A stretch of DNA of 64,000 bases. It comes from Carboxylicivirga taeanensis (lineage in GTDB: Bacteria; Bacteroidota; Bacteroidia; Bacteroidales; Marinilabiliaceae). The stretch covers positions 19,418-83,417 of the forward strand of contig NZ_JBPUSJ010000016.1 of NCBI RefSeq assembly GCF_051851475.1, given 5' to 3'. Every line of letters starts with the position of its first letter. The first letter of the stretch is position 1. The translations under genes and the position numbers were made by a program. Of the stretch, positions 16,358 through 24,855 are shown one piece after another. The notes under the pieces are model-generated. The model was not told the DNA's origin. It saw only the letters and a program-made list of their open reading frames with translations, and made no database searches.

Positions 16358-17005
16358 ATGGATAAACATCGGCACGAAAAGAAAACCCTTTGGGTGGTTC
16401 TGCTAACGGCACTGACCATGGTCGTTGAAATTATTTTTGGTATCACCACAAAATCGATGGCTCTACTGGCCGATGGTATTCACATGGGGTCGCATGTGCT
16501 GGCCATAGGTTTGAGCTGGCTGGCGTATGTTATTATCAGGCGTTGGTCGGCAGTTCAAACCGGGCAGGGGCGATCAGATAAAGTGTTGTCACTATCGGGC
16601 TACACCAGCGGCTTAATGCTGTTAATTTTTGCAGTTATTATTATGGTAGAAGCGGTAGGACGTCTGTATCATCCGGCCGAAATAGTTTACAAAGAGGCTA
16701 TTTTAGTAGCTACTATTGGTTTGGTAGTAAATATAGCCAGTGCATTTTTGCTACACCACGAGCATGAGCATTCCGATCATAATATCCGGGCGGCATATCT
16801 TCACGTTATTGCCGATGCTTTTACCAGTTTAAGTGCTATTATTGGTTTGGTGGCAGCCATGAAATGGGACATTCCGTTTATAGATACGATTGCGGCCATT
16901 ATCAGCTCACTGGTTATTGTAAAGTGGGCTATTGGCTTGTTAAAAGATGCCGGTTTAGCCCTGATGGATATGCCGGGCAAGCAAAAAAAGGAACACAAAC
17001 ACTAA
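16358..17005 (+). CDS. CDF-family cation transporter, DmeF-like, without C-terminal domain
   Basis: A 215-residue protein starting at the ATG at 16358, just after a consensus promoter (a TTG at 16349 is less likely). It has a histidine-rich start (DKHRHEKK), six membrane helices, a His-rich loop (HHEHEHSDH, ~137-145) and a His tail (KEHKH). TM2 carries ADGIHMGSH, the HxxxH form seen in DmeF-type Co/Ni exporters, and TM5 carries HVIADAF. The cytoplasmic C-terminal domain found in most CDFs is missing. It probably exports a divalent cation such as Co, Ni or Zn. The HMA-AraC regulator gene follows after 13 bases and is probably cotranscribed. Confidence 0.83.
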   Translation: MDKHRHEKKTLWVVLLTALTMVVEIIFGITTKSMALLADGIHMGSHVLAIGLSWLAYVIIRRWSAVQTGQGRSDKVLSLSGYTSGLMLLIFAVIIMVEAVGRLYHPAEIVYKEAILVATIGLVVNIASAFLLHHEHEHSDHNIRAAYLHVIADAFTSLSAIIGLVAAMKWDIPFIDTIAAIISSLVIVKWAIGLLKDAGLALMDMPGKQKKEHKH

Positions 17006-17018
17006 TAGCATTCAGGTA

Positions 17019-17588
17019 ATGGGTACCACACTACATATTAAAAATATGGTTTGTAATCGCTGCATCAAGGTGGTGCAGGATGAGTTTAATAAGCTGCAAT
17101 TGGATGTTAAATCGGTTGAATTGGGCATTGTTGACCTTCATAGTGAACCATCGCTTGAGCAACTGAAGGAGGTGCGTCAGGTGCTGAAAGAAAATGGTTT
17201 TGAGCTGATAGATGATAAGAAAGGGCAGCTGGTCGATAGCATCAAAACACTAATAATCGAGAAAATTCATCATTCGGCTGGTTTTGATGAGTCGGTTAAC
17301 AGCTCCGACTACTTGGCCAAGACCTTGGGATATGACTATTCGTATCTGAGTAAGCTCTTTTCATCGGTTGAAGGCATTACCATTGAGAAATACATTATCA
17401 GCCAGAAAATTGAAAAGGCTAAAGAGTTGCTGGCATATAACGAACTGTCTTTGAAGGAAATTGCCTGGCAATTGGGTTATAGCAGTGTGCAGCATTTATC
17501 CGGACAGTTTAAAAAAGTTACGGGCCTTACGCCTTCCCATTTTAAGCAGTTGAAAGACCATCGGCGCAAGCCCCTGGATGAAGTCTAG
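17019..17588 (+). CDS. HMA domain-AraC HTH fusion, putative metal-responsive regulator
   Basis: A 189-residue protein. Residues ~1-65 look like a heavy-metal-associated domain: an LHIKNMVCNRC start with CxxC at C12 and C15, and the predicted beta-alpha-beta order. Residues ~90-182 form an AraC-type double helix-turn-helix (LAKTLGYDYSYLSKLF; LSLKEIAWQLGYSSVQHLSGQFKKVTGLTPSHFK). It therefore joins a metal or metallochaperone-binding module to a DNA-binding module. It follows a CDF exporter and precedes a permease-HMA fusion, so control of this cluster is a reasonable inference. No effector has been shown; the N-terminal domain may have lost metal binding in some relatives, but the CxxC is intact here. 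Confidence 0.83.
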   Translation: MGTTLHIKNMVCNRCIKVVQDEFNKLQLDVKSVELGIVDLHSEPSLEQLKEVRQVLKENGFELIDDKKGQLVDSIKTLIIEKIHHSAGFDESVNSSDYLAKTLGYDYSYLSKLFSSVEGITIEKYIISQKIEKAKELLAYNELSLKEIAWQLGYSSVQHLSGQFKKVTGLTPSHFKQLKDHRRKPLDEV

Positions 17589-17705
17589 TCCAAAATGATA
17601 TAAGCCTTTTCCAAAAACGTGTAACACATCTGAACCTAAATCTCATTTACTTTGTCTTGTTAACAGGTGGAAAGAGCCTGTGGATAATTTTAACAGACAG
17701 ATTTT

Positions 17706-18965
17706 ATGGATTTAAAAAGTTTTATAGTATCGTTTTTAGGAGATTTTTTTGCCATTTTAAGTGAGATGTCTCCCTACCTGCTTTTGGGATTTTTCTTTGC
17801 CGGATTATTATACGCATTTATTCCCAAGGAAAGCATTCAAAAGTACTTTAGTGGTAGTCCGTTGCGCTCGTCCGTTTTGGCTTCCTTTTTTGGCATTCCG
17901 CTGCCTTTGTGCTCCTGTGGCGTTATTCCTACCGGGACTGCCTTCTATAAAAACGGGGCATCGAAGGGTGGAACTGTTTCTTTTCTGATATCTACTCCGC
18001 AGACAGGTGTGGACTCAATTCTGGCTACTTTTTCATTAATGGGACTGCCCTTTGCCATCATTCGGCCGTTGGCAGCCTTGGTAACAGGCGTTACCGGGGG
18101 CTTAATTACCAGTGTGGTAACCAACAATGAGCAGGACAACCGAGAGTATAAAGAAGAGGTGCGAACCAAAAAAACAACCTTTCAAAAGGTAAGGGATGTT
18201 TTTCAATATGGCTTTGTTGAGTTTATTCAGGATATTTCTAAATGGTTGGTAATCGGTTTGGTGCTGGCCGCCGTTATTTCGGCCCTTATCCCCAATGATT
18301 TTTTTGAATTACTGAATTTGCCGCCAATTGTGCAGATGCTGCTGATTTTAGTTGTGTCGGTACCCTTATATATTTGTGCTACCGGTTCTATTCCTTTAGC
18401 CGCGGTACTGATACTGAAGGGAATTAGTCCGGGTGCAGCTTTTGTGCTGCTAATGGCCGGACCAGCTACTAACGCGGCCACCATTACAATGATTGGCAAA
18501 GTAATGGGCAAGCGCAGCTTATTTGCCTATCTGGGAACAATCATTGCTGGCTCCCTGTTATTCGGACTGCTAATTGATTATGCGCTGCCACAAGCCTGGT
18601 TTACACAAATAATGAACCAGCATTTAGGACATCATCATGGCGGAGGACTGGAGTGGTGGCAGATTGCTTCGGGAGTACTTTTACTATTGCTTATTCTAAA
18701 TGGCTACCTCCAAAAGTATCTTAAAACTAAACGTGAAAATGCTAATTTGATTAATACATATACTATGGCAACAGAAACAATTAAAGTGGATGGAATGACT
18801 TGCAACCATTGTAAAGCGAATGTTGAAACGAATTTGGAAAAACTGGATTTCATAAACAGTGCCCGGGTAAATCTGGCCGAGAAGACTGTGACGCTGGAAG
18901 GCGATAACATTGAGCTGAATACTGTAAAAGATACCATAAATTCACTGGGCTACACATGTCAATAA
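17706..18965 (+). CDS. DUF318/ArsP-type permease with C-terminal HMA domain (SO_0444-like Cu/Zn efflux)
   Basis: A 419-residue protein. Residues ~1-345 form an eight- to ten-helix permease of the DUF318/ArsP superfamily: PLPLCSCGVIPTG with a CxC in the membrane, ISTPQTGVDS, and the repeated GSIPLAAVLILKG and MAGPATNAATI in the second half. After a His-rich loop (HLGHHHGGG) and a last helix, residues ~353-419 are an HMA domain with MTCNHC (CxxC). Permeases of this kind have been called SO_0444 family Cu/Zn efflux transporters; ArsP relatives export organoarsenicals. The fused HMA domain favours a soft metal ion. It lies 117 bases after the HMA-AraC gene. Confidence 0.85.
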   Translation: MDLKSFIVSFLGDFFAILSEMSPYLLLGFFFAGLLYAFIPKESIQKYFSGSPLRSSVLASFFGIPLPLCSCGVIPTGTAFYKNGASKGGTVSFLISTPQTGVDSILATFSLMGLPFAIIRPLAALVTGVTGGLITSVVTNNEQDNREYKEEVRTKKTTFQKVRDVFQYGFVEFIQDISKWLVIGLVLAAVISALIPNDFFELLNLPPIVQMLLILVVSVPLYICATGSIPLAAVLILKGISPGAAFVLLMAGPATNAATITMIGKVMGKRSLFAYLGTIIAGSLLFGLLIDYALPQAWFTQIMNQHLGHHHGGGLEWWQIASGVLLLLLILNGYLQKYLKTKRENANLINTYTMATETIKVDGMTCNHCKANVETNLEKLDFINSARVNLAEKTVTLEGDNIELNTVKDTINSLGYTCQ

Positions 18966-18972
18966 CTTTATT

Positions 18973-19230
18973 ATGGAGCCTTTTAAGTTTAAAAAACTTG
19001 AGTTGGAGAATGAGGGAAGTTGGCTAAAGCGAAAGCTTACTTCGCCTCACTTCAGAAAAACCATTATTTATGCGGCTATTGGCGCTGCCATAGGCTATGG
19101 CTTATTTATTCTCGAACAGAATGGAGCCAACCGCCTCTATTGGAGCGACACGGCCTTACAAAACGTTCTGATGGGACTGGCTTTTGGTATTTTTATCACC
19201 AATAGTCCCTGTGCCCGCGGAAAATGCTAA
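18973..19230 (+). CDS. Small two-helix membrane protein with C-terminal CARGKC motif
   Basis: An 85-residue protein starting 7 bases after the permease-HMA gene and ending 12 bases before a strong terminator, so it is the last gene of that transcript. It has a charged N-terminus (FKFKKLELENEGSWLKRK), two membrane helices (about residues 31-47 and 60-76), and ends in NSPCARGKC, with two cysteines placed at the very C-terminus. I do not recognise a named family. The position suggests a partner of the permease, and the terminal Cys pair could bind metal or transfer it to the HMA domain; this is inference from context only. Confidence 0.75.
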   Translation: MEPFKFKKLELENEGSWLKRKLTSPHFRKTIIYAAIGAAIGYGLFILEQNGANRLYWSDTALQNVLMGLAFGIFITNSPCARGKC

Positions 19231-19241
19231 AAAAGAATGTG

Positions 19242-19279
19242 TGGTTGCTGCAAGGTTATTGGCAGCAACCATTTTTTTT
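19242..19279 (+). terminator. Intrinsic terminator of the metal cluster
   Basis: GGTTGCTGC / GCAGCAACC stem with a 10-base loop, followed by A and eight T. Confidence 0.92.
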
Positions 19280-19345
19280 ACTGCTTTTTGGTGAGCGATA
19301 CTTGTTGTAACTGGCTATAAAATTGAAACAATATGCAACTAGCTG

Positions 19346-19375
19346 TGTTGGTATTAATGAAGACCAATACCAGCA
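19346..19375 (+). promoter_or_regulatory. Hairpin just upstream of the radical SAM gene start
   Basis: TGTTGGTATT pairs with AATACCAGCA over 10 bp (one G-U) around a 10-base loop and ends 9 bases before the ATG at 19385. It could shape translation initiation or be an operator; it has no T-run, so it is not a terminator. Confidence 0.4.
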
Positions 19376-19384
19376 GTTATTTAT

Positions 19385-20659
19385 ATGAAGATTTCCAGTT
19401 ATAACATAAAAAATTTCAGACAGATTGAATACATGAAGATGCTTCCCGAAGAGGTGAAGCATGAGATTGAGATTGTATCTAAGGTATTGCCTTTTAAGGC
19501 CAATAACTATGTGGTCGATTATTTAATTGACTGGACGAATTATGCCACTGATCCCTGCTATATTCTGACGTTTCCCAACCGCCATATGCTGAGGGAAGAA
19601 GATTATGACAAAATGAAATGGGCAGTAGAGCAGGGGCGTCCGCAGGCCGAGCAAACGCAGATAGCCAATGCCATTCGGATGAGCCTAAATCCCCATCCGG
19701 CCCAGCAGCAGTCCAATATTCCTTTGCTAAATGGGGAGCCGCTTCCCGGGGTGCAGCACAAATACCGCGATATAGCCCTATTTTTTCCAACGCAGGGGCA
19801 AACTTGCCATGCCAATTGTACCTTTTGCTTTCGTTGGCCTCAGTTTGTTAAAGATTTGGATTTGCAATTTTCTATGAAAGAGATCGATCAGGTGTGCGAC
19901 TATTTCAGGCAGCACGAGCATTTGCATGAGCTTTTGTTTACCGGTGGCGATCCGATGATTATGAGTCCACGCACTATTAGTAAGTACATCGATACAATTT
20001 TTAATGCTGATTTAAAAAATCTGAAGACGATTCGTTTCGGAACCAAATCATTAACCTGGTGGCCCTTTGTGTTCTTACCTCAATACAATGATGAGGCTCA
20101 GGAGATGCTGGATTTATTCAAGCGCATTGTAGACAAGGGGATTCACCTGTCCATAATGGCCCATTTTAACCACTACCAGGAAATGTCGAACAGTGCGGTT
20201 GCCGAGGCCGTTGATAATATTCGTGCCACAGGTGCCGAAATACGGACGCAGTCACCTTTATTGAATCACATCAATGCCTCATCGGACGTATGGGCCACCA
20301 TGTGGGATCAGCAGGTAAACATGGGCATGGTGCCCTACTACATGTTTATAGAACGCGAAACCGGGCCGTATGGGTATTTTCAGGTGCCATTGGCCGAAGC
20401 CTATCAAATTTATACCGATGCCATCCGCGTAACGGCAAGTCTTGCCAAAACGGTAACGGCGCCATCGATGTCGGCCGCCATGGGGAAGGCTCAAATTATG
20501 GGCATTATCGAAAATCCGGTGAACGGAGAGAAGTATTTTCAGATGCAGTACATTCGTCATCGTGATTACAGTAAGTCGTATAAGCCTTTTTTAATGCACT
20601 ATGACGAGAAGGCCACCTGGATTGATCAACTGAAGCCGGTTGAGAAGTTTAGCTCATAA
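19385..20659 (+). CDS. KamA (lysine 2,3-aminomutase)-family radical SAM protein, divergent
   Basis: A 424-residue protein with the radical SAM cluster motif C141-x3-C145-x2-C148 (CHANCTFC), a LFTGGDPM SAM-binding segment and overall similarity in size and order to lysine 2,3-aminomutases. The PLP-lysine motif of true KamA enzymes (PGGGGK) is not found; the aligned area reads APSMSAAMGKAQIMG. So it may bind PLP differently or act on another substrate, and the lysine 2,3-aminomutase name would be unsafe. A hairpin precedes the start codon and a terminator-like hairpin extends into the convergent diflavin gene. It is a single gene with no clear pathway partners. Confidence 0.8.
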   Translation: MKISSYNIKNFRQIEYMKMLPEEVKHEIEIVSKVLPFKANNYVVDYLIDWTNYATDPCYILTFPNRHMLREEDYDKMKWAVEQGRPQAEQTQIANAIRMSLNPHPAQQQSNIPLLNGEPLPGVQHKYRDIALFFPTQGQTCHANCTFCFRWPQFVKDLDLQFSMKEIDQVCDYFRQHEHLHELLFTGGDPMIMSPRTISKYIDTIFNADLKNLKTIRFGTKSLTWWPFVFLPQYNDEAQEMLDLFKRIVDKGIHLSIMAHFNHYQEMSNSAVAEAVDNIRATGAEIRTQSPLLNHINASSDVWATMWDQQVNMGMVPYYMFIERETGPYGYFQVPLAEAYQIYTDAIRVTASLAKTVTAPSMSAAMGKAQIMGIIENPVNGEKYFQMQYIRHRDYSKSYKPFLMHYDEKATWIDQLKPVEKFSS

Positions 20660-20683
20660 TAATTATTGAGCCCACGAAGTTTG

Positions 20684-20734
20684 AAAGACTGCCTCAGGAG
20701 ATCTTAATAGACTTCTTCCTGATACAGTCTTTTT
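20684..20734 (+). terminator. Terminator overlapping the 3' end of the convergent diflavin reductase gene
   Basis: AAAGACTG and TCAGGA (20684-20699) pair with TCCTGA and CAGTCTTT (20717-20732), then T-rich sequence. The 3' arm lies within the last codons of the minus-strand gene, so one DNA segment serves as coding sequence on one strand and terminator on the other. Confidence 0.65.
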
Positions 20735-22323
20735 GATTTTAGTTCGTCGAGGTAGCGTGTGGCTTGCTCTTCATTTAACTGAAGGCAGGTGCCAAATAGT
20801 TTGATCAGGCTGTTGCGCACTGAAACAGCCAGTTTGTCTTTACTGCCACAAACATAGATTATCGCTCCATTATTCAGCCAGTCCATCAGTTCTTTGGCTT
20901 GCTGCTCAAGCAGATGACTAACATAAACTTTTTCTTCCTGATCCCTCGAAAAAGCAGTGTTTAATCGTGTGAGTATCCCGGTGTTGACAAACTCAGCCAG
21001 ATCCTCTTTGTACAAATAGTCTGATTTGCTGTTTCGTTCGCCAAAAAACAACCAGTTCTTCCCCTTTGCCTGGCGAGCACTTCGTTCCTGTAAGAAGCCA
21101 CGGAAAGGGGCGATGCCTGTTCCGGCAGCAACCATAATAATGGGTGTATTGTCATCTTCGGGCAATCTGAATTTAGCTATGGTTTCGAGACTAACAGGTA
21201 CGCGGTCGCCCACATCTAAACGGTTCCAAAGGTAAGAGGAGCAAACACCTTCGTGCACCCGCTGGTTATGCTGGTTTTCAATAATTTTCACGGTGATATC
21301 AGCTTTTTCGCCTGCGACCAGCCTGCTGGAGGCAACGGAATACAGCCTTTGGCTAAGCTTTCGAAGCACCCCCAAAAGTTGCTCCACAGAGATGTTTCCG
21401 GGGTAATCGCTTACTAAATCCAGCACATCCCTTTCGGCTGTATAAGCTTCCAGTTGGGCGCTGTTTGTAATCAGCTTATTAAGGACGGGATTGTTGACAA
21501 TCTCGGCATAGTTGCGCACAACGAGCGGAGTCAGCATAGTGAGCTCGTAATCGTGTATCAGGAGCTCTTTCAAAAGGCGTGTCTGCTCTTTTACCTGCAC
21601 CGGATAAGCTTTGTCAAAGCCAAGCGCCCCAAGCAGACGATCGACTAAACTCCTGGAGTTAACCCCATATACGCCAAGCGCATCTCCCGGCTCATAGTCC
21701 AGTCCTGAATTCTTTAATGAGAGGCTTACGTGCAGCACTTTTTTAGAACTATTCTCGGCTGTTAGTAAGGTTTTACTTAAGAGTTCAGCCTTGTAGGCTG
21801 AGTTGGTGTCGTTGCCAAGTTTTAAATCAAATACAAAACCTTCCTTTTGAGGCGGATGCACTGGTGATAACTCTCCTTTGAGCGTATCAAACACGTCAAG
21901 CACCCAGCTTTTTGCAGTTTCTTCAAAATCAATGTCGCACTTTACATGGCTCATCACCCGTTGTCCACCCAACTCACTCAGTCGCTTGTCAATATCTTCG
22001 CCGGTCTGGCAAAAGTAGCGGTAACTGCTGTCGCCCAATCCTAATACTGCATAGCGACAGTTAAGTTCTTTCATATCTGAGCTGTGAATAAAGGAGTAAA
22101 AGCTCTCGGCCTGTACCGGTGGCTCACCTTCGCCATGGGTACTAACAATAAGTAGTAGGTGTTCTATTTGCTGAAGATCCTGAAAGTCCATCTCCTGCAT
22201 ATCTTTTAGTTCCGAAGCATAGCCCAAACTTTTTGCGTATTCATGAGCCAATACTGCTACTGATTTTGAATTGCCGGTTCTGCTGCCAAACAGGATGTAT
22301 AAGGTGTTCTTGAAAGTATGCAT
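20704..22323 (-). CDS. Diflavin oxidoreductase, CysJ/CPR-like (FMN-FAD-NADPH)
   Basis: A 539-residue protein with a flavodoxin-like FMN domain (LFGSRTGNSKS, STHGEGEPP, LGLGDSSYRYFC; residues ~8-145), a FAD-binding region (RLYSVASS, residues ~333-340; VHEGVCSSYLWN) and an NADPH-binding part (AAGTGIAPFRGFLQER, YVCGSK), ending in ...QEEVY. This is the domain order of the sulfite reductase flavoprotein and cytochrome P450 reductase family. No CysI hemoprotein or other sulfur assimilation gene is nearby, so the electron acceptor is unknown. Electrons would flow NADPH to FAD to FMN. It lies 126 bases downstream of the mechanosensitive channel gene on the same strand. Confidence 0.88.
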   Translation of the reverse strand: MHTFKNTLYILFGSRTGNSKSVAVLAHEYAKSLGYASELKDMQEMDFQDLQQIEHLLLIVSTHGEGEPPVQAESFYSFIHSSDMKELNCRYAVLGLGDSSYRYFCQTGEDIDKRLSELGGQRVMSHVKCDIDFEETAKSWVLDVFDTLKGELSPVHPPQKEGFVFDLKLGNDTNSAYKAELLSKTLLTAENSSKKVLHVSLSLKNSGLDYEPGDALGVYGVNSRSLVDRLLGALGFDKAYPVQVKEQTRLLKELLIHDYELTMLTPLVVRNYAEIVNNPVLNKLITNSAQLEAYTAERDVLDLVSDYPGNISVEQLLGVLRKLSQRLYSVASSRLVAGEKADITVKIIENQHNQRVHEGVCSSYLWNRLDVGDRVPVSLETIAKFRLPEDDNTPIIMVAAGTGIAPFRGFLQERSARQAKGKNWLFFGERNSKSDYLYKEDLAEFVNTGILTRLNTAFSRDQEEKVYVSHLLEQQAKELMDWLNNGAIIYVCGSKDKLAVSVRNSLIKLFGTCLQLNEEQATRYLDELKSKRLYQEEVY

Positions 22324-22449
22324 AATATTACTGATATATCTTTCAAGGATCTACAATGGAAATTGTTCAGCAAAAGCAGTTTTTTGCAGCCTGTAAATGA
22401 ATGCCTGAAGAGATCGACAGGCCGCTACATTCAAGAACCAGAAATACTA

Positions 22450-24855
22450 TTATGTATTTTTGGGCTGACTGATGATATGTATGTCGCGCTGTGGGAAAGG
22501 AATCTGGATGCCTTCCCTGGTGAGGGCCGCGTAAATCATCTGCGTTACATCACTCTTAATAGCCACACCCTCTTTCACCTTTGATATCCAGAAAAGGAGT
22601 CTGAAATCCAGTGAGCTTTCACCCATGCTGACGAACAGAACGCTTGGTTCAGGATCTTTAAGGATATCTTTATGCAAATGCAACTGTTCTTCCAGTATGC
22701 GTTTTACTTTAACCACATCAGAGCCATAAGCCACGCCAACCAACACTTCATGTCGCCGCTGAGGATCGGAGTGTGTCCAGTTAATCACCTCATTGGAAAT
22801 TAGTTGTCCGTTAGGAACGATTACTTCTGCACCATCAAACGTGCGGATAATGCTTGAGCGGATACCAATTGATTTCACACGCCCCAGTAACTGACCTACC
22901 TCAATAACATCTTCAATTTTTATGGGACGTTCAAAAAGGAGGATTAATCCGGATACCAGGTTGTTAAATATATTTTGCAGGCCAAAGCCAATCCCCACAC
23001 CAAAGGCACCAATTAAAACGGTAAGGCTGGTCATGGGGATGCCAGCTATGCTTACAGCAATAGTTATGCCTAGTGTTATCATGGCATATTTGGCTAAAAG
23101 GGCAATGGTATGTGGTAGGCCTTGCCCAAGCTTGGTGCGGCTTAATACATCGTCTTCCAAAAGAATTTTTATGACATTGGAAGTAACGATTGAGAGAAAC
23201 AGGATGAATATAAGCAGGATAATCCGTCCCAAAGAAACACTAAAAGAGCCGATGGCAAACTGGTGCGATATCCCTTCCAAGAAGAATGACAAGACTTCTT
23301 CATCAATGTTCAGGCTGAAAAGGATAATATACAGTGCGGTTAGAACAGAAACCAAACGAATGGTTTGCACCAGTCGCTTTTTAAATGTTTGTCCATAAAC
23401 TTCCACCACTTTAAGTTGATTCATGCGAATACTCTCAAACAGGTATTCGATAATGCCGATGGCAATAACCATGGAAACAAACAGAAGTGAAATACTAAAA
23501 GCATTGGTTATAATGATGTTTACAATGAGTTCGGTAAGCAGTGTAAAGCCAAGGAGGCCAGGTAGGAATAATATACCTACAGCCAGTATGGCTGCCAGAA
23601 TAATCCGGTTGATAAACAGTGCTGCTAGTCTGTTAGGGATACTTAACTTGAGTATGTAGCTCCGAATGTTAAGCAGGGCAATGAGCTCAATTAGTGCCAG
23701 TAAAAGTATAATTACCTGGTAAATGGTGTAGTTGGAAGGGAAAAAGCTGATGGGTATTTTAATCAGCACAATGGCAAATAGTATCATTAAGCTTACAAAC
23801 AGCCGCTTATTAACGAGCTTGTACAGGAGTATGCTCAGCGGCAGACAGATGGCGATACGAATCAAGTCTTTAAACAGTTGTGGCTGGTTAGGAAATATTA
23901 AGGCCGCAAGCCAGATGACGATTACAAAAGCCGTGCTTCGATAGCTACGCAGCAGTTTGTTTAAGCTTAACTGGTAATAGGAGTCGCTGAGGCTCTCCTC
24001 CTTTTTGGAGATCGATTTTTTTAGCCAATGAAAGGCAATTACGCCGCTTATCAGGATGAGTATAAACAATACGCTGTTGGAGCGGTTATCACGCATGTAG
24101 TCGCCCAGTAGCTGCGTTTCTATTTTGAGGTTCCTTTTGATGATGTCCAGCGTTGAGATATATTTCTCTTTTTCAAATAAGTCTTGAATAACAATGGGGG
24201 TATGAAGAAATATATTCTGTTCCTCCTCATTTATTTGTTGAGTGATGCTTTCGAGTAAGTTGTCTACTTTCGTTTGTTTCGAAATCGCCTGATTCTGAAG
24301 TTCCAGGAGGCTGCTTTCTTGTTCTACGAGTCTGTTTAATACTTTGTTTTTTGTTTCATAAAGATGTTTGACGTTGTCACTCACCACACTATCGTTGGTA
24401 TCCAGGTTTAACGATTGCGCAACAAGTCGCCATTGTTTGTCAATGTTCTGTACCAGTTCAAGATGTGCATTAATTTGATTGAGCTCTTCACTTAGTTTGC
24501 TTTTAATATCTTCTATTTGTCCTTCGCGCTGCTTCCAGTAGGAGCGTTTATTGATCAAGTGACGACGGTTTAAGGCATCCAGATTGGCTACTTGTTCAAG
24601 CTTATACACACTGTCTATAACACTGAGCCTGGCGTTGCTAGTGGTTATCAGCTGCTGCAACGACTCTTGCTGCAGCATGGTTTTTTCAATTCTGTTGAGT
24701 CGCGCAACAACCTGTGCACTTCTATTGGGGATTTCAATAATATCAATTTGTTCAAAGCTATCTACTTTGCTCGCTTCAGACACCGGTGTTTGGGCCTGCA
24801 GGTGATTGAAAAATGAAACTAGTAAGAGAAAAAGATATAAACGGTAGAAAGTCAT
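22450..24855 (-). CDS. MscS-family mechanosensitive channel with long periplasmic coiled-coil region
   Basis: An 801-residue protein: signal peptide (~1-21), a long helical coiled-coil periplasmic region (~25-240), a series of about ten membrane helices (~255-625), then the MscS core. The pore helix and following segment GAFGVGIGFGLQNIFNNLVS and GLILLFERPIKIEDVI are clear, followed by the MscS beta domain (VPNGQLISNEVINWTHSD) and a C-terminal alpha/beta domain. The layout resembles MscK/YnaI-type large MscS homologues. It would act in the inner membrane as an osmotic release valve. No operon partner is certain. Confidence 0.9.
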   Translation of the reverse strand: MTFYRLYLFLLLVSFFNHLQAQTPVSEASKVDSFEQIDIIEIPNRSAQVVARLNRIEKTMLQQESLQQLITTSNARLSVIDSVYKLEQVANLDALNRRHLINKRSYWKQREGQIEDIKSKLSEELNQINAHLELVQNIDKQWRLVAQSLNLDTNDSVVSDNVKHLYETKNKVLNRLVEQESSLLELQNQAISKQTKVDNLLESITQQINEEEQNIFLHTPIVIQDLFEKEKYISTLDIIKRNLKIETQLLGDYMRDNRSNSVLFILILISGVIAFHWLKKSISKKEESLSDSYYQLSLNKLLRSYRSTAFVIVIWLAALIFPNQPQLFKDLIRIAICLPLSILLYKLVNKRLFVSLMILFAIVLIKIPISFFPSNYTIYQVIILLLALIELIALLNIRSYILKLSIPNRLAALFINRIILAAILAVGILFLPGLLGFTLLTELIVNIIITNAFSISLLFVSMVIAIGIIEYLFESIRMNQLKVVEVYGQTFKKRLVQTIRLVSVLTALYIILFSLNIDEEVLSFFLEGISHQFAIGSFSVSLGRIILLIFILFLSIVTSNVIKILLEDDVLSRTKLGQGLPHTIALLAKYAMITLGITIAVSIAGIPMTSLTVLIGAFGVGIGFGLQNIFNNLVSGLILLFERPIKIEDVIEVGQLLGRVKSIGIRSSIIRTFDGAEVIVPNGQLISNEVINWTHSDPQRRHEVLVGVAYGSDVVKVKRILEEQLHLHKDILKDPEPSVLFVSMGESSLDFRLLFWISKVKEGVAIKSDVTQMIYAALTREGIQIPFPQRDIHIISQPKNT

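Noticed and set aside
19385..20659. The radical SAM protein as a B12-dependent enzyme linked to the cobalamin riboswitch
   Set aside because: Its motifs fit SAM (and perhaps PLP) only, and it lies 9 kb from the riboswitch with its own start.
20704..22323. The diflavin reductase as part of a sulfite reductase operon
   Set aside because: No CysI, CysH or CysG gene is next to it; only the flavoprotein is present.
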